Shown here: positions 8,453 to 16,436 of the stretch, one piece after another
How the letters are laid out: each line of letters begins with the position of its first letter
Position numbering within the stretch: the first letter of the stretch is position 1
Notes under the pieces: generated by a model
Database searches by the model: none
What the model was told of the DNA's origin: nothing
The model's input: the letters and a program-made list of their open reading frames with translations, nothing else
NCBI RefSeq assembly: GCF_036924595.1
Contig: NZ_JAZHRV010000001.1
Coordinates: forward strand, 3,596,001 to 3,660,000
DNA: 64,000 nucleotides
Direction: 5' to 3'
Source of the DNA: Bradyrhizobium algeriense
GTDB lineage: Bacteria > Pseudomonadota > Alphaproteobacteria > Rhizobiales > Xanthobacteraceae
Made by a program: the position numbers and the translations under genes

Positions 8453-8926
8453 GTGAACAAGAACACGATCTGCTTGTGGTACAACCATGACGCCGAAGAG
8501 GCCGCGCGGTTTTACGCCAAAACCTTTCCCAACAGCAGCGTCGACGGGGTTCATAAAGCTCCGTCCGACTTTCCGGGCGGCAAGGCCGGCGACGTCCTGA
8601 CCGTGCAGTTCACGGTATGCGGCGTGCCCTGCATCGGCCTCAACGGCGGCGACATCTTCAAGCAGAGCGAGGCGTTCTCGTTCCAGATCGCCACCGAGGA
8701 CCAGCCGGAGACCGACCGTTACTGGAACGCGATCGTCGGCAATGGCGGCGCCGAGAGCGCATGCGGATGGTGCAAGGACAAATGGGGCCTGTCGTGGCAG
8801 ATCACCCCGCGCGTCCTGACCGACGCGATGGCCAAGGGCGGCGACGTGGCAAAGCGCGCGTTCGAGGCGATGCTGACGATGCAGAAGATCGACGTTGCGA
8901 AGATCGAGGCGGCGGTGCGCGGATAG
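8453..8926 (+). CDS. VOC-family protein (PhnB-like)
   Basis: 157-residue protein of the vicinal-oxygen-chelate fold, 3-demethylubiquinone methyltransferase-like (PhnB) subgroup. It begins 'ICLWYNHDAEEAARFYAKTF', the standard first beta-alpha unit. 'AFSFQIATEDQPETDRYWNAI' and 'CGWCKDKWGLSWQITPRVL' are the conserved second module. The GTG at 8453 is chosen because AAGGAGAAC sits at the right distance and the protein then starts at the family N-terminus. Despite the family name there is no methyltransferase fold; the role of such proteins is generally unknown. It stands alone on the plus strand, convergent with the serine hydrolase gene. Confidence 0.88.
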   Translation: MNKNTICLWYNHDAEEAARFYAKTFPNSSVDGVHKAPSDFPGGKAGDVLTVQFTVCGVPCIGLNGGDIFKQSEAFSFQIATEDQPETDRYWNAIVGNGGAESACGWCKDKWGLSWQITPRVLTDAMAKGGDVAKRAFEAMLTMQKIDVAKIEAAVRG

Positions 8927-8948
8927 ACACAGGCACTTGGCGGGGGCA

Positions 8949-10211
8949 TCAGCCCCCCGCCATCAGGTCCTTTGCCAGCGCCATGTAGGCCGGCAGCGTC
9001 ACGGGGTCGTTGGCGGCGTTGCCGGCCGCCGGGTGCGAGGCATAGCGGGCGATCACCATCTCGGCTTTCGGATCGATATAGATGCCCTGCCCGTGAACAC
9101 CCCGCGCCATGAAGGCGCCGTGGGCATTGTGCGTCACCCACCACTGGTTCCGGTACGAGGCGCCGGGCAATGTGGTGTAGCCGGCCGGCTTGAACTTTTC
9201 GGGATCGCCGCCGCGCGCGATGTCTTCGACGACTTGAGACGGCACGATCTGGCGGCCGTTGAAGCGGCCGTGATTGCGGATCGTCTCGCCGAAGCGGGCG
9301 AGATCGCGCAAGCTGGTCGAGAGGCCACCGCCGCCGCTTTCGGTGCCGATGCGGTCGACATGATAATGCGCGTCCTCCTCCGCACCCATCGGAATCCAGA
9401 TGCGCTCCGAGAGCAGATCGGACAGCGTCATCCCGCTCGCCCGCCGGCAGATAAAGGCCAGCACGTCGGAATTGACGGTCTTGTAGGCGAAGGCCTTGCC
9501 GTGCTCGCCCTGCTTCTTCTGCGCGCACAGGAAATCGAAAATGTTGGTTGCGCCTTCATAGCCCGGTTCGATCGGCGCCATACCGTTCGCCCGCCTCAGC
9601 CCAAACACGCCGGAATTCTTGTCGGTATAGACTTCCGTGTATTCGAGGCCCGTGGTCATATCCATGACCTCATGCACGCGCGCGTCCACGAACGCGCTGG
9701 TCTTCAGCTCGGGGACGTAGTCCGTGACCGGCGCCTGCGGATCGATCTTGCCCTCCGCCACCAGCATGCCGGCGAGCGTGCCGGTGAACGATTTCGTCAC
9801 CGACATCGCGATGTGCGGCTTGTGCGGCTTCAGCGCGCCGAAATAGCGCTCGTAGATCAGTCTGCCCCGGTGTAGCACGGCTATGCCGTCGGCATAGGTT
9901 TCCTCGAGCATCCGCTCAAACGTCATCGGCCGCCCGTCCATGGTGACCGACGCGGACGCGCCGATATCCTGCTCCTCGCGCGGCAACGCGGACACAGGCC
10001 CTGCCCCGCGCCAGACATTCACCGTCGGCACCAGCTGGCGGATATTGCTCCAGGCCCAGCGCAGCTCGGGGAAGCTGCGGAAGGAGCCGTTATGGAAAGT
10101 GATGGTTTTATCCGGCAGCGGGGGAAAGCCCTGCATCCAGCCGAGTGCTTCGGGATCGGTCTCGGCGGCGGTCGGAGTGGCGGTCTGGCTGGCGGCGGTT
10201 GCGACGGACAT
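8949..10211 (-). CDS. Beta-lactamase-like serine hydrolase
   Basis: 420-residue class C beta-lactamase/esterase-fold hydrolase. The catalytic SxxK motif is 'SVTK' (Ser137, Lys140), and 'FAYKTVNSD' supplies the Tyr/Asn region near residue 237. 'GGGGLSTSLRDLARFG' is the usual helix in this family. There is no secretion signal: the N-terminus is polar and rich in Ala and Thr, so the enzyme is likely cytoplasmic, like EstB or 6-aminohexanoate-dimer hydrolase relatives. The ATG at 10211 is favoured over the frame opening at 10250 because GGAG lies just upstream. Substrate unknown. The gene is inside the segment bounded by guaA-end repeats. Confidence 0.85.
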   Translation of the reverse strand: MSVATAASQTATPTAAETDPEALGWMQGFPPLPDKTITFHNGSFRSFPELRWAWSNIRQLVPTVNVWRGAGPVSALPREEQDIGASASVTMDGRPMTFERMLEETYADGIAVLHRGRLIYERYFGALKPHKPHIAMSVTKSFTGTLAGMLVAEGKIDPQAPVTDYVPELKTSAFVDARVHEVMDMTTGLEYTEVYTDKNSGVFGLRRANGMAPIEPGYEGATNIFDFLCAQKKQGEHGKAFAYKTVNSDVLAFICRRASGMTLSDLLSERIWIPMGAEEDAHYHVDRIGTESGGGGLSTSLRDLARFGETIRNHGRFNGRQIVPSQVVEDIARGGDPEKFKPAGYTTLPGASYRNQWWVTHNAHGAFMARGVHGQGIYIDPKAEMVIARYASHPAAGNAANDPVTLPAYMALAKDLMAGG

Positions 10212-10377
10212 GAAGGCTGACTCCACAAGGGCGACGTGGTGACCTAACATGAGATCGCGCGATGCACAGCCTGCATTTGGGCTAGGGTGATCGTCGTCGG
10301 ATGCGCATTGCTGTATCTATCGTGATGCTCGACCTCAGCTTCAGCGAAGGCGCGCACTTGTGTCAATCGCGGATCGG

Positions 10378-10818
10378 ATGCCTCAAATGCGATATGAACG
10401 AGTATATGTAATCTGGGACTTATATGACGGAGTTCGGACCGGCGTCGCTGATCTGGATGGCACCCCGCACTATTTCGCTTCTCAGTACGACGAAGGCCCC
10501 GACGACTACTCCGACAATTTCAAACTATACCCCGTCGGCACAGAATTCATGCGACGCGCGGCGCGCAATTGGAACATCTATCGGGCCTGGGAACGTAAAT
10601 TTCATAACGGCGAAACCGATCTTAAGACGCATCCCGGCCACGGCGGAATTGACGCAGAATACGATGAATTGAGGTCATGGCTCGATAAGCAAGTAGTGCT
10701 TCTCGAAGCGCTGCCATCGCTTTACAGGGCGAAATTTCGCGAACTGCCCAATCAAGAAGGACTTCCCGGTGGAATGCTCCGCGAATTGGAAGTCACCTGG
10801 TCGCCTTCGCCCGTTTAG
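10378..10818 (+). CDS. Conserved hypothetical protein
   Basis: 146 residues from the ATG at 10378; a second ATG at 10387 (MRYERVYVIWDLYDG) is equally possible and a GTG at 10360 less so. The protein is acidic and rich in Tyr, Trp and Asp, with no signal peptide or membrane segment. I do not recognise the family. Base composition is visibly more AT-rich than in its neighbours (for example 'gaacgagtatatgtaatc' near the start), which suggests a separate origin. It stops 24 bp before the short guaA-end repeat at 10843. Confidence 0.65.
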   Translation: MPQMRYERVYVIWDLYDGVRTGVADLDGTPHYFASQYDEGPDDYSDNFKLYPVGTEFMRRAARNWNIYRAWERKFHNGETDLKTHPGHGGIDAEYDELRSWLDKQVVLLEALPSLYRAKFRELPNQEGLPGGMLRELEVTWSPSPV

Positions 10819-10842
10819 GCCAACGACACCTTGTTAGGGGCC

Positions 10843-10854
10843 CTACTCCCACTC
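10843..10854 (-). repeat. Short guaA 3'-end copy (copy B)
   Basis: Twelve bases, CTACTCCCACTC, are identical to 6234-6245 and match the last codons of guaA apart from the stop (TAG here, TGA in guaA). On the minus strand they extend to 'IIEWE' plus TAG. The match is too short to be decisive alone, but its position between the two longer copies and the identical stop codon to copy A make a degenerate attachment site plausible. Confidence 0.45.
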
Positions 10855-11073
10855 GATAATCAATAAGCCGGCGAAACCCGCATGTTTATTGGTTTCCTGG
10901 CGTTGCGAATTCGCCATACCGTCATTGACACCGACATCATGTCAGTACGAGTTGAGCGGGGACCTGGCCTTCTTTCTTGCAGCCATTCCGCGATCTATCG
11001 GGCGTTTGGGGCGCGCTTTGGGTTCATACCCACAGCGGTAGCACCGCCCACAAAAAAGCCCGCCAAACCGGGT

Positions 11074-11526
11074 TCAGTTCGCCTTCGCCCGCATGAGCAC
11101 CCTCACGGCCGCCACCAGTAGCGGCGACCACTTGCCGGCGATGGTGTACGCGGACCATATGGCATCGCGTAGCCTGTCGATATGCGCCACCATTTCATCG
11201 CGCCCAGCAGGATCGTGGACCTTCAACCCGTGGTGCGGGAAGAACCTGTGCGCGAGCAAGTTTCTTGCCTCCAGCGCGTCCTGAAAAACGGCATCCACGC
11301 TGTCAGTGATCTGCAGCTTTGCTTTGATCGCGCGAATTGACCGGCCCAGCGTGTTGCTGTCTATGGCCTCACGCAGCCGTGCATATGCATCTGCATCGGG
11401 GTTGGCATAGCTGCCCGTCTCCAGCGCGTCGAGCGCCAGCAGGCATGTGCCCAGCTCGGTTTCCAGCAGGTTCGCCGCTTCCAGCGCCCTGCCTGCGTCG
11501 TGGTAGACCTGTTCAACCGTTGCCAT
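11074..11526 (-). CDS. Small protein with RNxxxH (HEPN-like) motif
   Basis: 150-residue, mostly helical, predicted soluble protein. It contains 'EARNLLAHRFF' with R88, N89 and H93, matching the RNxxxH form of the HEPN ribonuclease motif, located after a long helical segment ('ALEAANLLETELGTCLLAL'), as in HEPN-fold proteins. No signal peptide or membrane helix. The ATG at 11526 begins 'MATVEQVYHDAG'. It is the only gene between copies B and C of the guaA-end repeat. HEPN proteins often act in toxin-antitoxin or phage defence, but no nucleotidyltransferase partner is adjacent. The HEPN assignment is by motif only. Confidence 0.6.
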   Translation of the reverse strand: MATVEQVYHDAGRALEAANLLETELGTCLLALDALETGSYANPDADAYARLREAIDSNTLGRSIRAIKAKLQITDSVDAVFQDALEARNLLAHRFFPHHGLKVHDPAGRDEMVAHIDRLRDAIWSAYTIAGKWSPLLVAAVRVLMRAKAN

Positions 11527-11774
11527 CGGATGCCCTGCGCCACCCTGTCATGAGCGATTCGCGCAGGGTAGCACCCCACCGCAGCTCACCACTAGATTAT
11601 CACGGCAGGCGTTAATGCGCGGTCACGCGGTTCAAACGTGGCAATGGCGCTTGCGCGGATCGCCTCAGCCGGATTGCTGACAGCCTGCCCACTACCCTGC
11701 ACATGCGTAAACACAGCCCGCACCCCTTCGCGAACGTGGACGGCCACGGCGAAACGGTGTGACTAGATGCTAAT

Positions 11775-13370
11775 TCACTCCCACTCAATCGTCCCCGGCG
11801 GCTTGCTCGTCACGTCATACACCACCCGGTTAACCCCCTTCACCTCGTTGATGATCCGCGTCGCGGTCTGGCCGAGGAAGCTCATGTCGAAGGGATAGAA
11901 GTCGGCGGTCATGCCGTCGGTTGACGTTACCGCGCGCAGGCCCACGACGTATTCGTAGGTGCGGCCGTCGCCCATGACGCCGACGGTCTTCACCGGCAGC
12001 AGCACGGCGAAGGCCTGCCAGATGGTGTCGTAGAGGCCGGCTTTGCGGATCTGGTCGATATAGACGGCGTCGGCCTGGCGCAGGATGTCGAGCTTCTCTT
12101 TCGTGATGTCGCCGGGGCAGCGGATCGCGAGGCCGGGGCCCGGGAACGGGTGGCGGCCGACGAAGATTTCGGGCAGGCCGAGTTCGCGGCCGAGCACGCG
12201 GACCTCGTCCTTGAACAATTCGCGCAACGGTTCGACCAGCTTCATGTTCATGCGCTCAGGCAGACCGCCGACATTGTGGTGCGACTTGATCGTCACCGAG
12301 GGGCCGCCGGTGAAGGAGACGCTCTCGATCACATCAGGGTAGAGCGTGCCTTGCGCGAGGAAATCCGCCCCGCCGATCTTCTTGGCTTCCGCATCGAACA
12401 CGTCGATGAACAGGCGGCCGATGGTCTTGCGCTTGATTTCGGGGTCGGTGACGCCTGCGAGTTCGCCGAGGAATTGTTTCGACGCGTCAACATGCACCAG
12501 CGGAATGTTGTAGTGATGCCTAAACAGGTCGACGACGGTCTTGGCTTCATCAAGCCGCAGCATGCCGTGATCGACGAACACGCAGGTGAGCTGGTGGCCG
12601 ATCGCTTCGTGGATCAGCACTGCGGCCACCGCAGAGTCGACGCCTCCGGAGAGGCCGCAGATCACCCTGCCCGGGCCTACCTGGGCGCGGATTTTTTCGA
12701 TAGCCTCTTCACGAAACGCGCGCATGGTCCAGTCGCCGGTGAGGCCTGCGACCTTGCGGACGAAATTGCGGATCAGCTTGGCGCCGTCGGGCGTGTGCAC
12801 CACTTCGGGGTGGAACATCAGGCCGTAATATTTGCGCTTCTCGTCCTGGATCACCGCGAACGGCGCGTTCGGCGAAACGCCGGCGACACTGAAGCCCGGC
12901 GGCATTTTGGTGATGCGGTCGCCATGACTCATCCACACCGGATGACTCTCGCCCATCGACCAAGTGTCGTCGAACAGCTTGCTCGCCGTCTTCACCTCGA
13001 CATCGGCACGGCCGAATTCGCGGTGATGGCCGCCCTCGACCTCGCCGCCGAGCTGGGCGGCCATGGTCATCTGGCCATAACAGATGCCGAGCACGGGAAC
13101 GCCGGAATCGAAGATCTTTTGCGGCGCGCGGGGCGAGCCTTCCTCGTGCACCGATTCCGGGCCGCCGGAGAGGATCACCGCTTTCGGCTTCATCTCGTCG
13201 AAGGCAGCTTCCGCCTTCTGGAACGGGACGATCTCGGAATAGACGCCCTCCTCGCGCACCCGGCGCGCGATCAGTTGCGTCACCTGACTGCCGAAGTCGA
13301 CAATCAGAATCTTGTCATGCGCCGAGGCCACCGAGGTGGTCTGCTCGCGGGCTTGTTGTGCTGCTGTCAT
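11775..13370 (-). CDS. guaA: GMP synthase (glutamine-hydrolysing)
   Basis: Converts XMP to GMP using ATP and glutamine, the last step of guanine nucleotide synthesis. 531 residues, full length. The class I glutamine amidotransferase domain (about 20-210) has nucleophile C97 in 'GICYGQ' and partners H187 and E189 in 'FHPEV'. The ATP-pyrophosphatase domain has the P-loop 'SGGVDS' (241-246). The C-terminal dimerisation domain ends 'PPGTIEWE', the invariant GMP synthase tail. guaB lies 7.6 kb away on the same strand. The 3' end carries the duplicated 35 bp described separately, but the protein is unaffected. Confidence 0.98.
   Translation of the reverse strand: MTAAQQAREQTTSVASAHDKILIVDFGSQVTQLIARRVREEGVYSEIVPFQKAEAAFDEMKPKAVILSGGPESVHEEGSPRAPQKIFDSGVPVLGICYGQMTMAAQLGGEVEGGHHREFGRADVEVKTASKLFDDTWSMGESHPVWMSHGDRITKMPPGFSVAGVSPNAPFAVIQDEKRKYYGLMFHPEVVHTPDGAKLIRNFVRKVAGLTGDWTMRAFREEAIEKIRAQVGPGRVICGLSGGVDSAVAAVLIHEAIGHQLTCVFVDHGMLRLDEAKTVVDLFRHHYNIPLVHVDASKQFLGELAGVTDPEIKRKTIGRLFIDVFDAEAKKIGGADFLAQGTLYPDVIESVSFTGGPSVTIKSHHNVGGLPERMNMKLVEPLRELFKDEVRVLGRELGLPEIFVGRHPFPGPGLAIRCPGDITKEKLDILRQADAVYIDQIRKAGLYDTIWQAFAVLLPVKTVGVMGDGRTYEYVVGLRAVTSTDGMTADFYPFDMSFLGQTATRIINEVKGVNRVVYDVTSKPPGTIEWE
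11777..11811 (-). repeat. guaA 3' end repeated elsewhere (copy C, attB-like)
   Basis: The last codons of guaA form the reference copy of the 35-bp direct repeat found at 6236-6270. The gene is complete, as expected when an integrase regenerates the 3' end of its target on insertion. Between 11527 and 11774 no integrase gene is visible; a short open stretch on the minus strand (about 11590-11763, without a start codon) is unidentified. Confidence 0.85.
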
Positions 13371-13456
13371 GGACAGGAATTACGCGACGGGGCGCGGCCT
13401 CGCAACCGCGGCAAAGGGTTGGCCCACATTCTTTCTGGGCCGTGGACAAATCCAAT

Positions 13457-13479
13457 TTAGGTAAGTATTATTGACCTAA
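13457..13479. promoter_or_regulatory. Inverted repeat between guaA and the SnoaL-like gene
   Basis: TTAGGT (13457-13462) and ACCTAA (13474-13479) form a perfect 6-bp inverted repeat with an 11-bp AT-rich spacer, about 50 bp upstream of the ATG at 13530. This fits a repressor operator or promoter region. No regulator gene is adjacent, so its binder is unknown. Confidence 0.35.
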
Positions 13480-13529
13480 TTTGCGCTCGACGGTTGTCGA
13501 GAGCAAATCGCGAGGAAACGGAGGAAACC

Positions 13530-13904
13530 ATGCAAAGCCAGCACTACGCGGCGGCCGATCTCGCCGCGCTCGGCCGGGAATGGATCGCCGCCTGGAACTC
13601 GCACGACCTCGAGCGCATCCTAGCGCTTTACGCTGAGGATGCCGAAATGACCTCCGACCGTATTCAGGCGCTCGGCCTGGAAGCAAGCGGCTCGCTGCGC
13701 GGCAAGGAAAGCTTGCGGATGTACTGGGGCAAGGCGTTTCAACTGTTGCCCGGCCTGCATTTCGACCTGATCGACACCTATGTGAGCCCGGGCAGCGTGG
13801 TCGTGTTTTACCAGAACGAGCGCGGCGCGCAGATCTGCGAATATTTGCGGCTCGATGCGAGGGGAAAGATCAGGCAGGGTTCGGCCAATCATCTCGCGCA
13901 TTAA
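13530..13904 (+). CDS. SnoaL-like / NTF2-fold protein
   Basis: 124-residue protein of the nuclear-transport-factor-2 fold. 'LGREWIAAWNSHDLERILALY' is the classic first helix and turn of SnoaL-like domains, followed by 'LRGKESLRMYWGKAFQLLPGLHFDL' and the strand 'DTYVSPGSVVVFYQNE'. These proteins are small cytosolic enzymes or ligand-binders with varied roles; no active-site residues can be assigned. The ATG at 13530 has GGAGGAAA in front. It diverges from guaA across 159 bp that contain an inverted repeat. Confidence 0.85.
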   Translation: MQSQHYAAADLAALGREWIAAWNSHDLERILALYAEDAEMTSDRIQALGLEASGSLRGKESLRMYWGKAFQLLPGLHFDLIDTYVSPGSVVVFYQNERGAQICEYLRLDARGKIRQGSANHLAH

Positions 13905-13951
13905 GGCCCTGCCTGTGCGACGTGTTCCAACGTGGACCACCGACCCAACCG

Positions 13952-14036
13952 CGTCATTGCGAGGAGCGTTAGCGACGAAGCAATCCATCTTTCTTTGTGC
14001 CGCACGATGGATTGCTTCGCTTCGCTCGCAATGACG
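13952..14036. repeat. Palindromic intergenic repeat, GTCATTGCGAG family
   Basis: Begins CGTCATTGCGAGGAGCG and ends CGCTCGCAATGACG, so the whole unit folds back on itself. Each half also contains ATTGC/GCAAT arms. Related copies are at 20715, 36158 and 45228. It separates two plus-strand genes. Confidence 0.85.
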
Positions 14037-14078
14037 GCGGAAAGACCCCGCCCTCCTCTTACCGCAGGACTCCCCCGC

Positions 14079-14411
14079 ATGAAAATTCCAACCCTACCCT
14101 TCACCGTGACCGACTGGAGCCAGGTCGCCGCGACGAAACATTCCGGCGAAACCGGCGAAGCGCTGTGGCGCACGCTCAACATCGGCGATCTGCGCGTGCG
14201 GATGGTCGAGTATTCGCCGGGTTACCTTGCCGATCACTGGTGCGACCGCGGGCATGTGCTCTACGTGCTGGAAGGCGAACTCGATTCCGAACTGCGCGAC
14301 GGCCGCACGTTCAAGCTCAAGCCGGGCATGAGCTATCAGGTGTCGGATTTCGGCGACGCCGCGCATCGGTCATCGACGAAGACGGGCGTGAAGCTGTTTA
14401 TTGTGGATTGA
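14079..14411 (+). CDS. DHCW-motif cupin protein
   Basis: 110-residue single-domain cupin. The motif 'ADHWCDRGH' near residue 50 marks the DHCW cupin subgroup, and 'HVLYVLEGELDSEL' and 'KLKPGMSYQVSDFGDAAHRS' are the two cupin beta motifs with candidate metal-binding His and Glu residues. Function of the group is unknown. The ATG at 14079 begins exactly at the family N-terminus; the frame is open upstream only because it runs through a palindromic repeat. A second repeat follows its stop codon within 7 bp. Confidence 0.88.
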   Translation: MKIPTLPFTVTDWSQVAATKHSGETGEALWRTLNIGDLRVRMVEYSPGYLADHWCDRGHVLYVLEGELDSELRDGRTFKLKPGMSYQVSDFGDAAHRSSTKTGVKLFIVD

Positions 14412-14417
14412 GGAATC

Positions 14418-14503
14418 GTAGGGTGGGCAAAGCGCAGCGTGCCCACCATTCAAGACAACGGTCGCGGATAGATGGTGGGCACGCTTCGCTTTGCCCACCC
14501 TAC
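14418..14503. repeat. REP-like inverted pair (GTAG...CTAC)
   Basis: Two hairpins face each other: GTAG followed by the stem GGTGGGCA/TGCCCACC, then the inverted unit ending CCACC-CTAC. The GTAG foot and paired inverted arrangement are those of REP/BIME elements mobilised by RAYT transposases. It lies between convergent genes, where it could also end transcription. Confidence 0.85.
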
Positions 14504-14507
14504 GCGA

Positions 14508-15806
14508 TCATGCCTTCTTGAGCACTGAGACGAAAAACCCGTCCGTGCCGGTGCGGCGCGGGGTTAGCAGCCAGCCTTCGGCCGACTTCAGCGCGGCGTT
14601 TTCAAAATCTTCCGCCTTGTCCCAGAGCACGCTTGCCGTCTCGTTCAGTGGCTGAATCGAAAACTCCGGATGGCGCGACAGAAAGCTGCGGACCTGGTCG
14701 CCGTTTTCGCTTCGTAGCACCGAGCATGTGACATAGGCGATGCGGCCGCCGGGCTTGACCAGGGCGCTCGCGCGATCAAGCACTTCCGCCTGGTCCTTCA
14801 ACCGCACTTCGAGCGCGCCGGGGCGCATGCGCCATTTGGCGTCGGGGTTGCGGCGCCAGGTGCCGGTGCCGGTGCAGGGCGCGTCGATCAGCACGAGATC
14901 GGCGGAGGCCTTGATGTCGGCCAATGGATCAGTGTCGCCTTTCGGCGCGCGGACATCGGCGTTGTGGACACCGGCGCGGGACAGCCGCTCGTAGATCGGC
15001 GCGAGCTGGCGCTTGTCGTGATCGGTCGCGATCAGCCGCCCCTTGCCTTGCATCATCGCGGCGAGCGCCAGCGTCTTGCCGCCGGCGCCGGCGCAGAGGT
15101 CGATCACCTGCTCGCCGGGTTTTGCCGCCGAGAACAGCGCCGCAAGCTGCGAGCCCTCGTCCTGCACTTCGACGGCGCCCTTGATAAAATCCTCCTCGGC
15201 ATGAATGCCGGGGTTGCGCGCGTCGGCGCCGAGTTCGATGCGGAGGCCGATCGGCGACCACGGCGTTTCCCGCGCGCCAAGATGCTTGAGCGAAGCGAGT
15301 ACCTTTTCGCGCTTGGCCTTCAGCGTATTGACGCGCAGATCGAGCGGGGCGCGGCTCGCCATCGCTGTCGCCTCGGCCACGCGGTCGTCGCCGAACACCG
15401 CTGCCAGCGGCGCGTCCAGCCATTCCGGATAATCGCCGGCGATGTGCGGCGGCGCGCCGTCGAGGGTGCGCGAGGTGAGCGCTGATCGCTCAGCCTCGCT
15501 CAGCGGCTCCGGCGCGAAACGCCCGCCGTCGCACAGCACGGCGATGGCCTCGGTATTCATGCCGCGCTCGAGCCGCATCATGCCGAGCACACGCGCACGC
15601 GGCGTGTCCGCGTCCATCAGCCAGGCGCTGGACGCCCGGCGCCGCAGCACGTCCCAGATCAGGCCAGATATCGCCGCGCGGTCGCCCGAGCCGGCATAGC
15701 GATGCGCGGTGCCCCATTCCTTCAGCGCCTTCGCCGCGGGAACGCGTTGCGCGTCGATGGTCTCGATCAGTTCGATGGCGGCGGACAGCCGGGCAGCAGG
15801 GGTCAT
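14508..15806 (-). CDS. RsmB-family rRNA (cytosine-5) methyltransferase
   Basis: SAM-dependent methyltransferase that puts a methyl group on C5 of a cytosine in RNA, most likely 16S rRNA. 432 residues, with an N-terminal NusB-like helical region (1-130) and a C-terminal NOP2/Sun catalytic domain. Motif I reads 'VIDLCAGAGGKTLALA'. The catalytic motif IV is 'DAPCTGTGT' and the second cysteine is in motif VI 'VTCSV'. The ATG at 15806 is preferred to the TTG just upstream. It lies between guaB and guaA, a neighbourhood I have seen in rhizobia. The stop is 5 bp from a REP-like pair. Confidence 0.93.
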   Translation of the reverse strand: MTPAARLSAAIELIETIDAQRVPAAKALKEWGTAHRYAGSGDRAAISGLIWDVLRRRASSAWLMDADTPRARVLGMMRLERGMNTEAIAVLCDGGRFAPEPLSEAERSALTSRTLDGAPPHIAGDYPEWLDAPLAAVFGDDRVAEATAMASRAPLDLRVNTLKAKREKVLASLKHLGARETPWSPIGLRIELGADARNPGIHAEEDFIKGAVEVQDEGSQLAALFSAAKPGEQVIDLCAGAGGKTLALAAMMQGKGRLIATDHDKRQLAPIYERLSRAGVHNADVRAPKGDTDPLADIKASADLVLIDAPCTGTGTWRRNPDAKWRMRPGALEVRLKDQAEVLDRASALVKPGGRIAYVTCSVLRSENGDQVRSFLSRHPEFSIQPLNETASVLWDKAEDFENAALKSAEGWLLTPRRTGTDGFFVSVLKKA

Positions 15807-15816
15807 CAAGGGCTTT

Positions 15817-16239
15817 CTAAATCAGAAGCAGAAGCTTCAGCGCGAAGTAGATCCACATCACGAGCAGCACCACTGCGCCGGCGAACCAGGCCAGGCTGCG
15901 CTGCTGGATGTTGTTCGACGTGACGAAGATGCCGGCGTGGGCAAATCGCGTCACCACGAACACCCAGGACATCAGCACGATGAAGAGATCGGCCCGGCGC
16001 AGCGGCAGCGCCAGCGCGATCAGCATGTAGAACAGGAGGGGTACTTCGAACTGATTGCTGAAGCAATTGCCGATCTGGGCCACGCGGGCCGGATATTTCG
16101 GCTGCCCCAGCGCGATGTCCTTCAGGCTGGTTTCCCGGGCCTTCACCGCCTTTGTGCGGGCCGACACCATCCATAGCATCAGGAAGAAAGTGAGCCCGAC
16201 CGACACGAAAACCGGCAGCAAAACCATTTGAACCGACAT
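15817..16239 (-). CDS. MAPEG-family membrane protein
   Basis: 140-residue integral membrane protein with four hydrophobic segments: near 5-25 ('MVLLPVFVSVGLTFFLMLWM'), 65-85, 90-110 and 115-138. The family motif 'NCFSNQFEVPLLFYML' is visible in the second segment. MAPEG proteins include glutathione-linked membrane enzymes; the bacterial ones of this size have no settled function. The ATG at 16239 follows a GGGGGAGA site. It ends 10 bp upstream of the RsmB-type gene on the same strand, so the two are probably co-transcribed. Confidence 0.9.
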   Translation of the reverse strand: MSVQMVLLPVFVSVGLTFFLMLWMVSARTKAVKARETSLKDIALGQPKYPARVAQIGNCFSNQFEVPLLFYMLIALALPLRRADLFIVLMSWVFVVTRFAHAGIFVTSNNIQQRSLAWFAGAVVLLVMWIYFALKLLLLI

Positions 16240-16436
16240 GAGAATCTCCCCCGAAGCCTGCACCAGACCTTAAAGCAATACCGAGGCACCCCTCGCCTGA
16301 CAAATCCAGTTCCCCGACACTCGCTTGAACCACAGCCCGAGCCTTTTGAACCACGGACGAAGCCTTGGCGACCAACTATCGAGAATTCCGATGGTTCTGG
16401 TCTCGAACCGGCCGCAAAGCAACCCGCGAGCAGGCG

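Noticed and set aside
10882..11121. 79-codon open frame after the copy B repeat
   Set aside because: It overlaps the antisense RNxxxH gene, has no ribosome site and shows no protein-like features after the first 20 codons.
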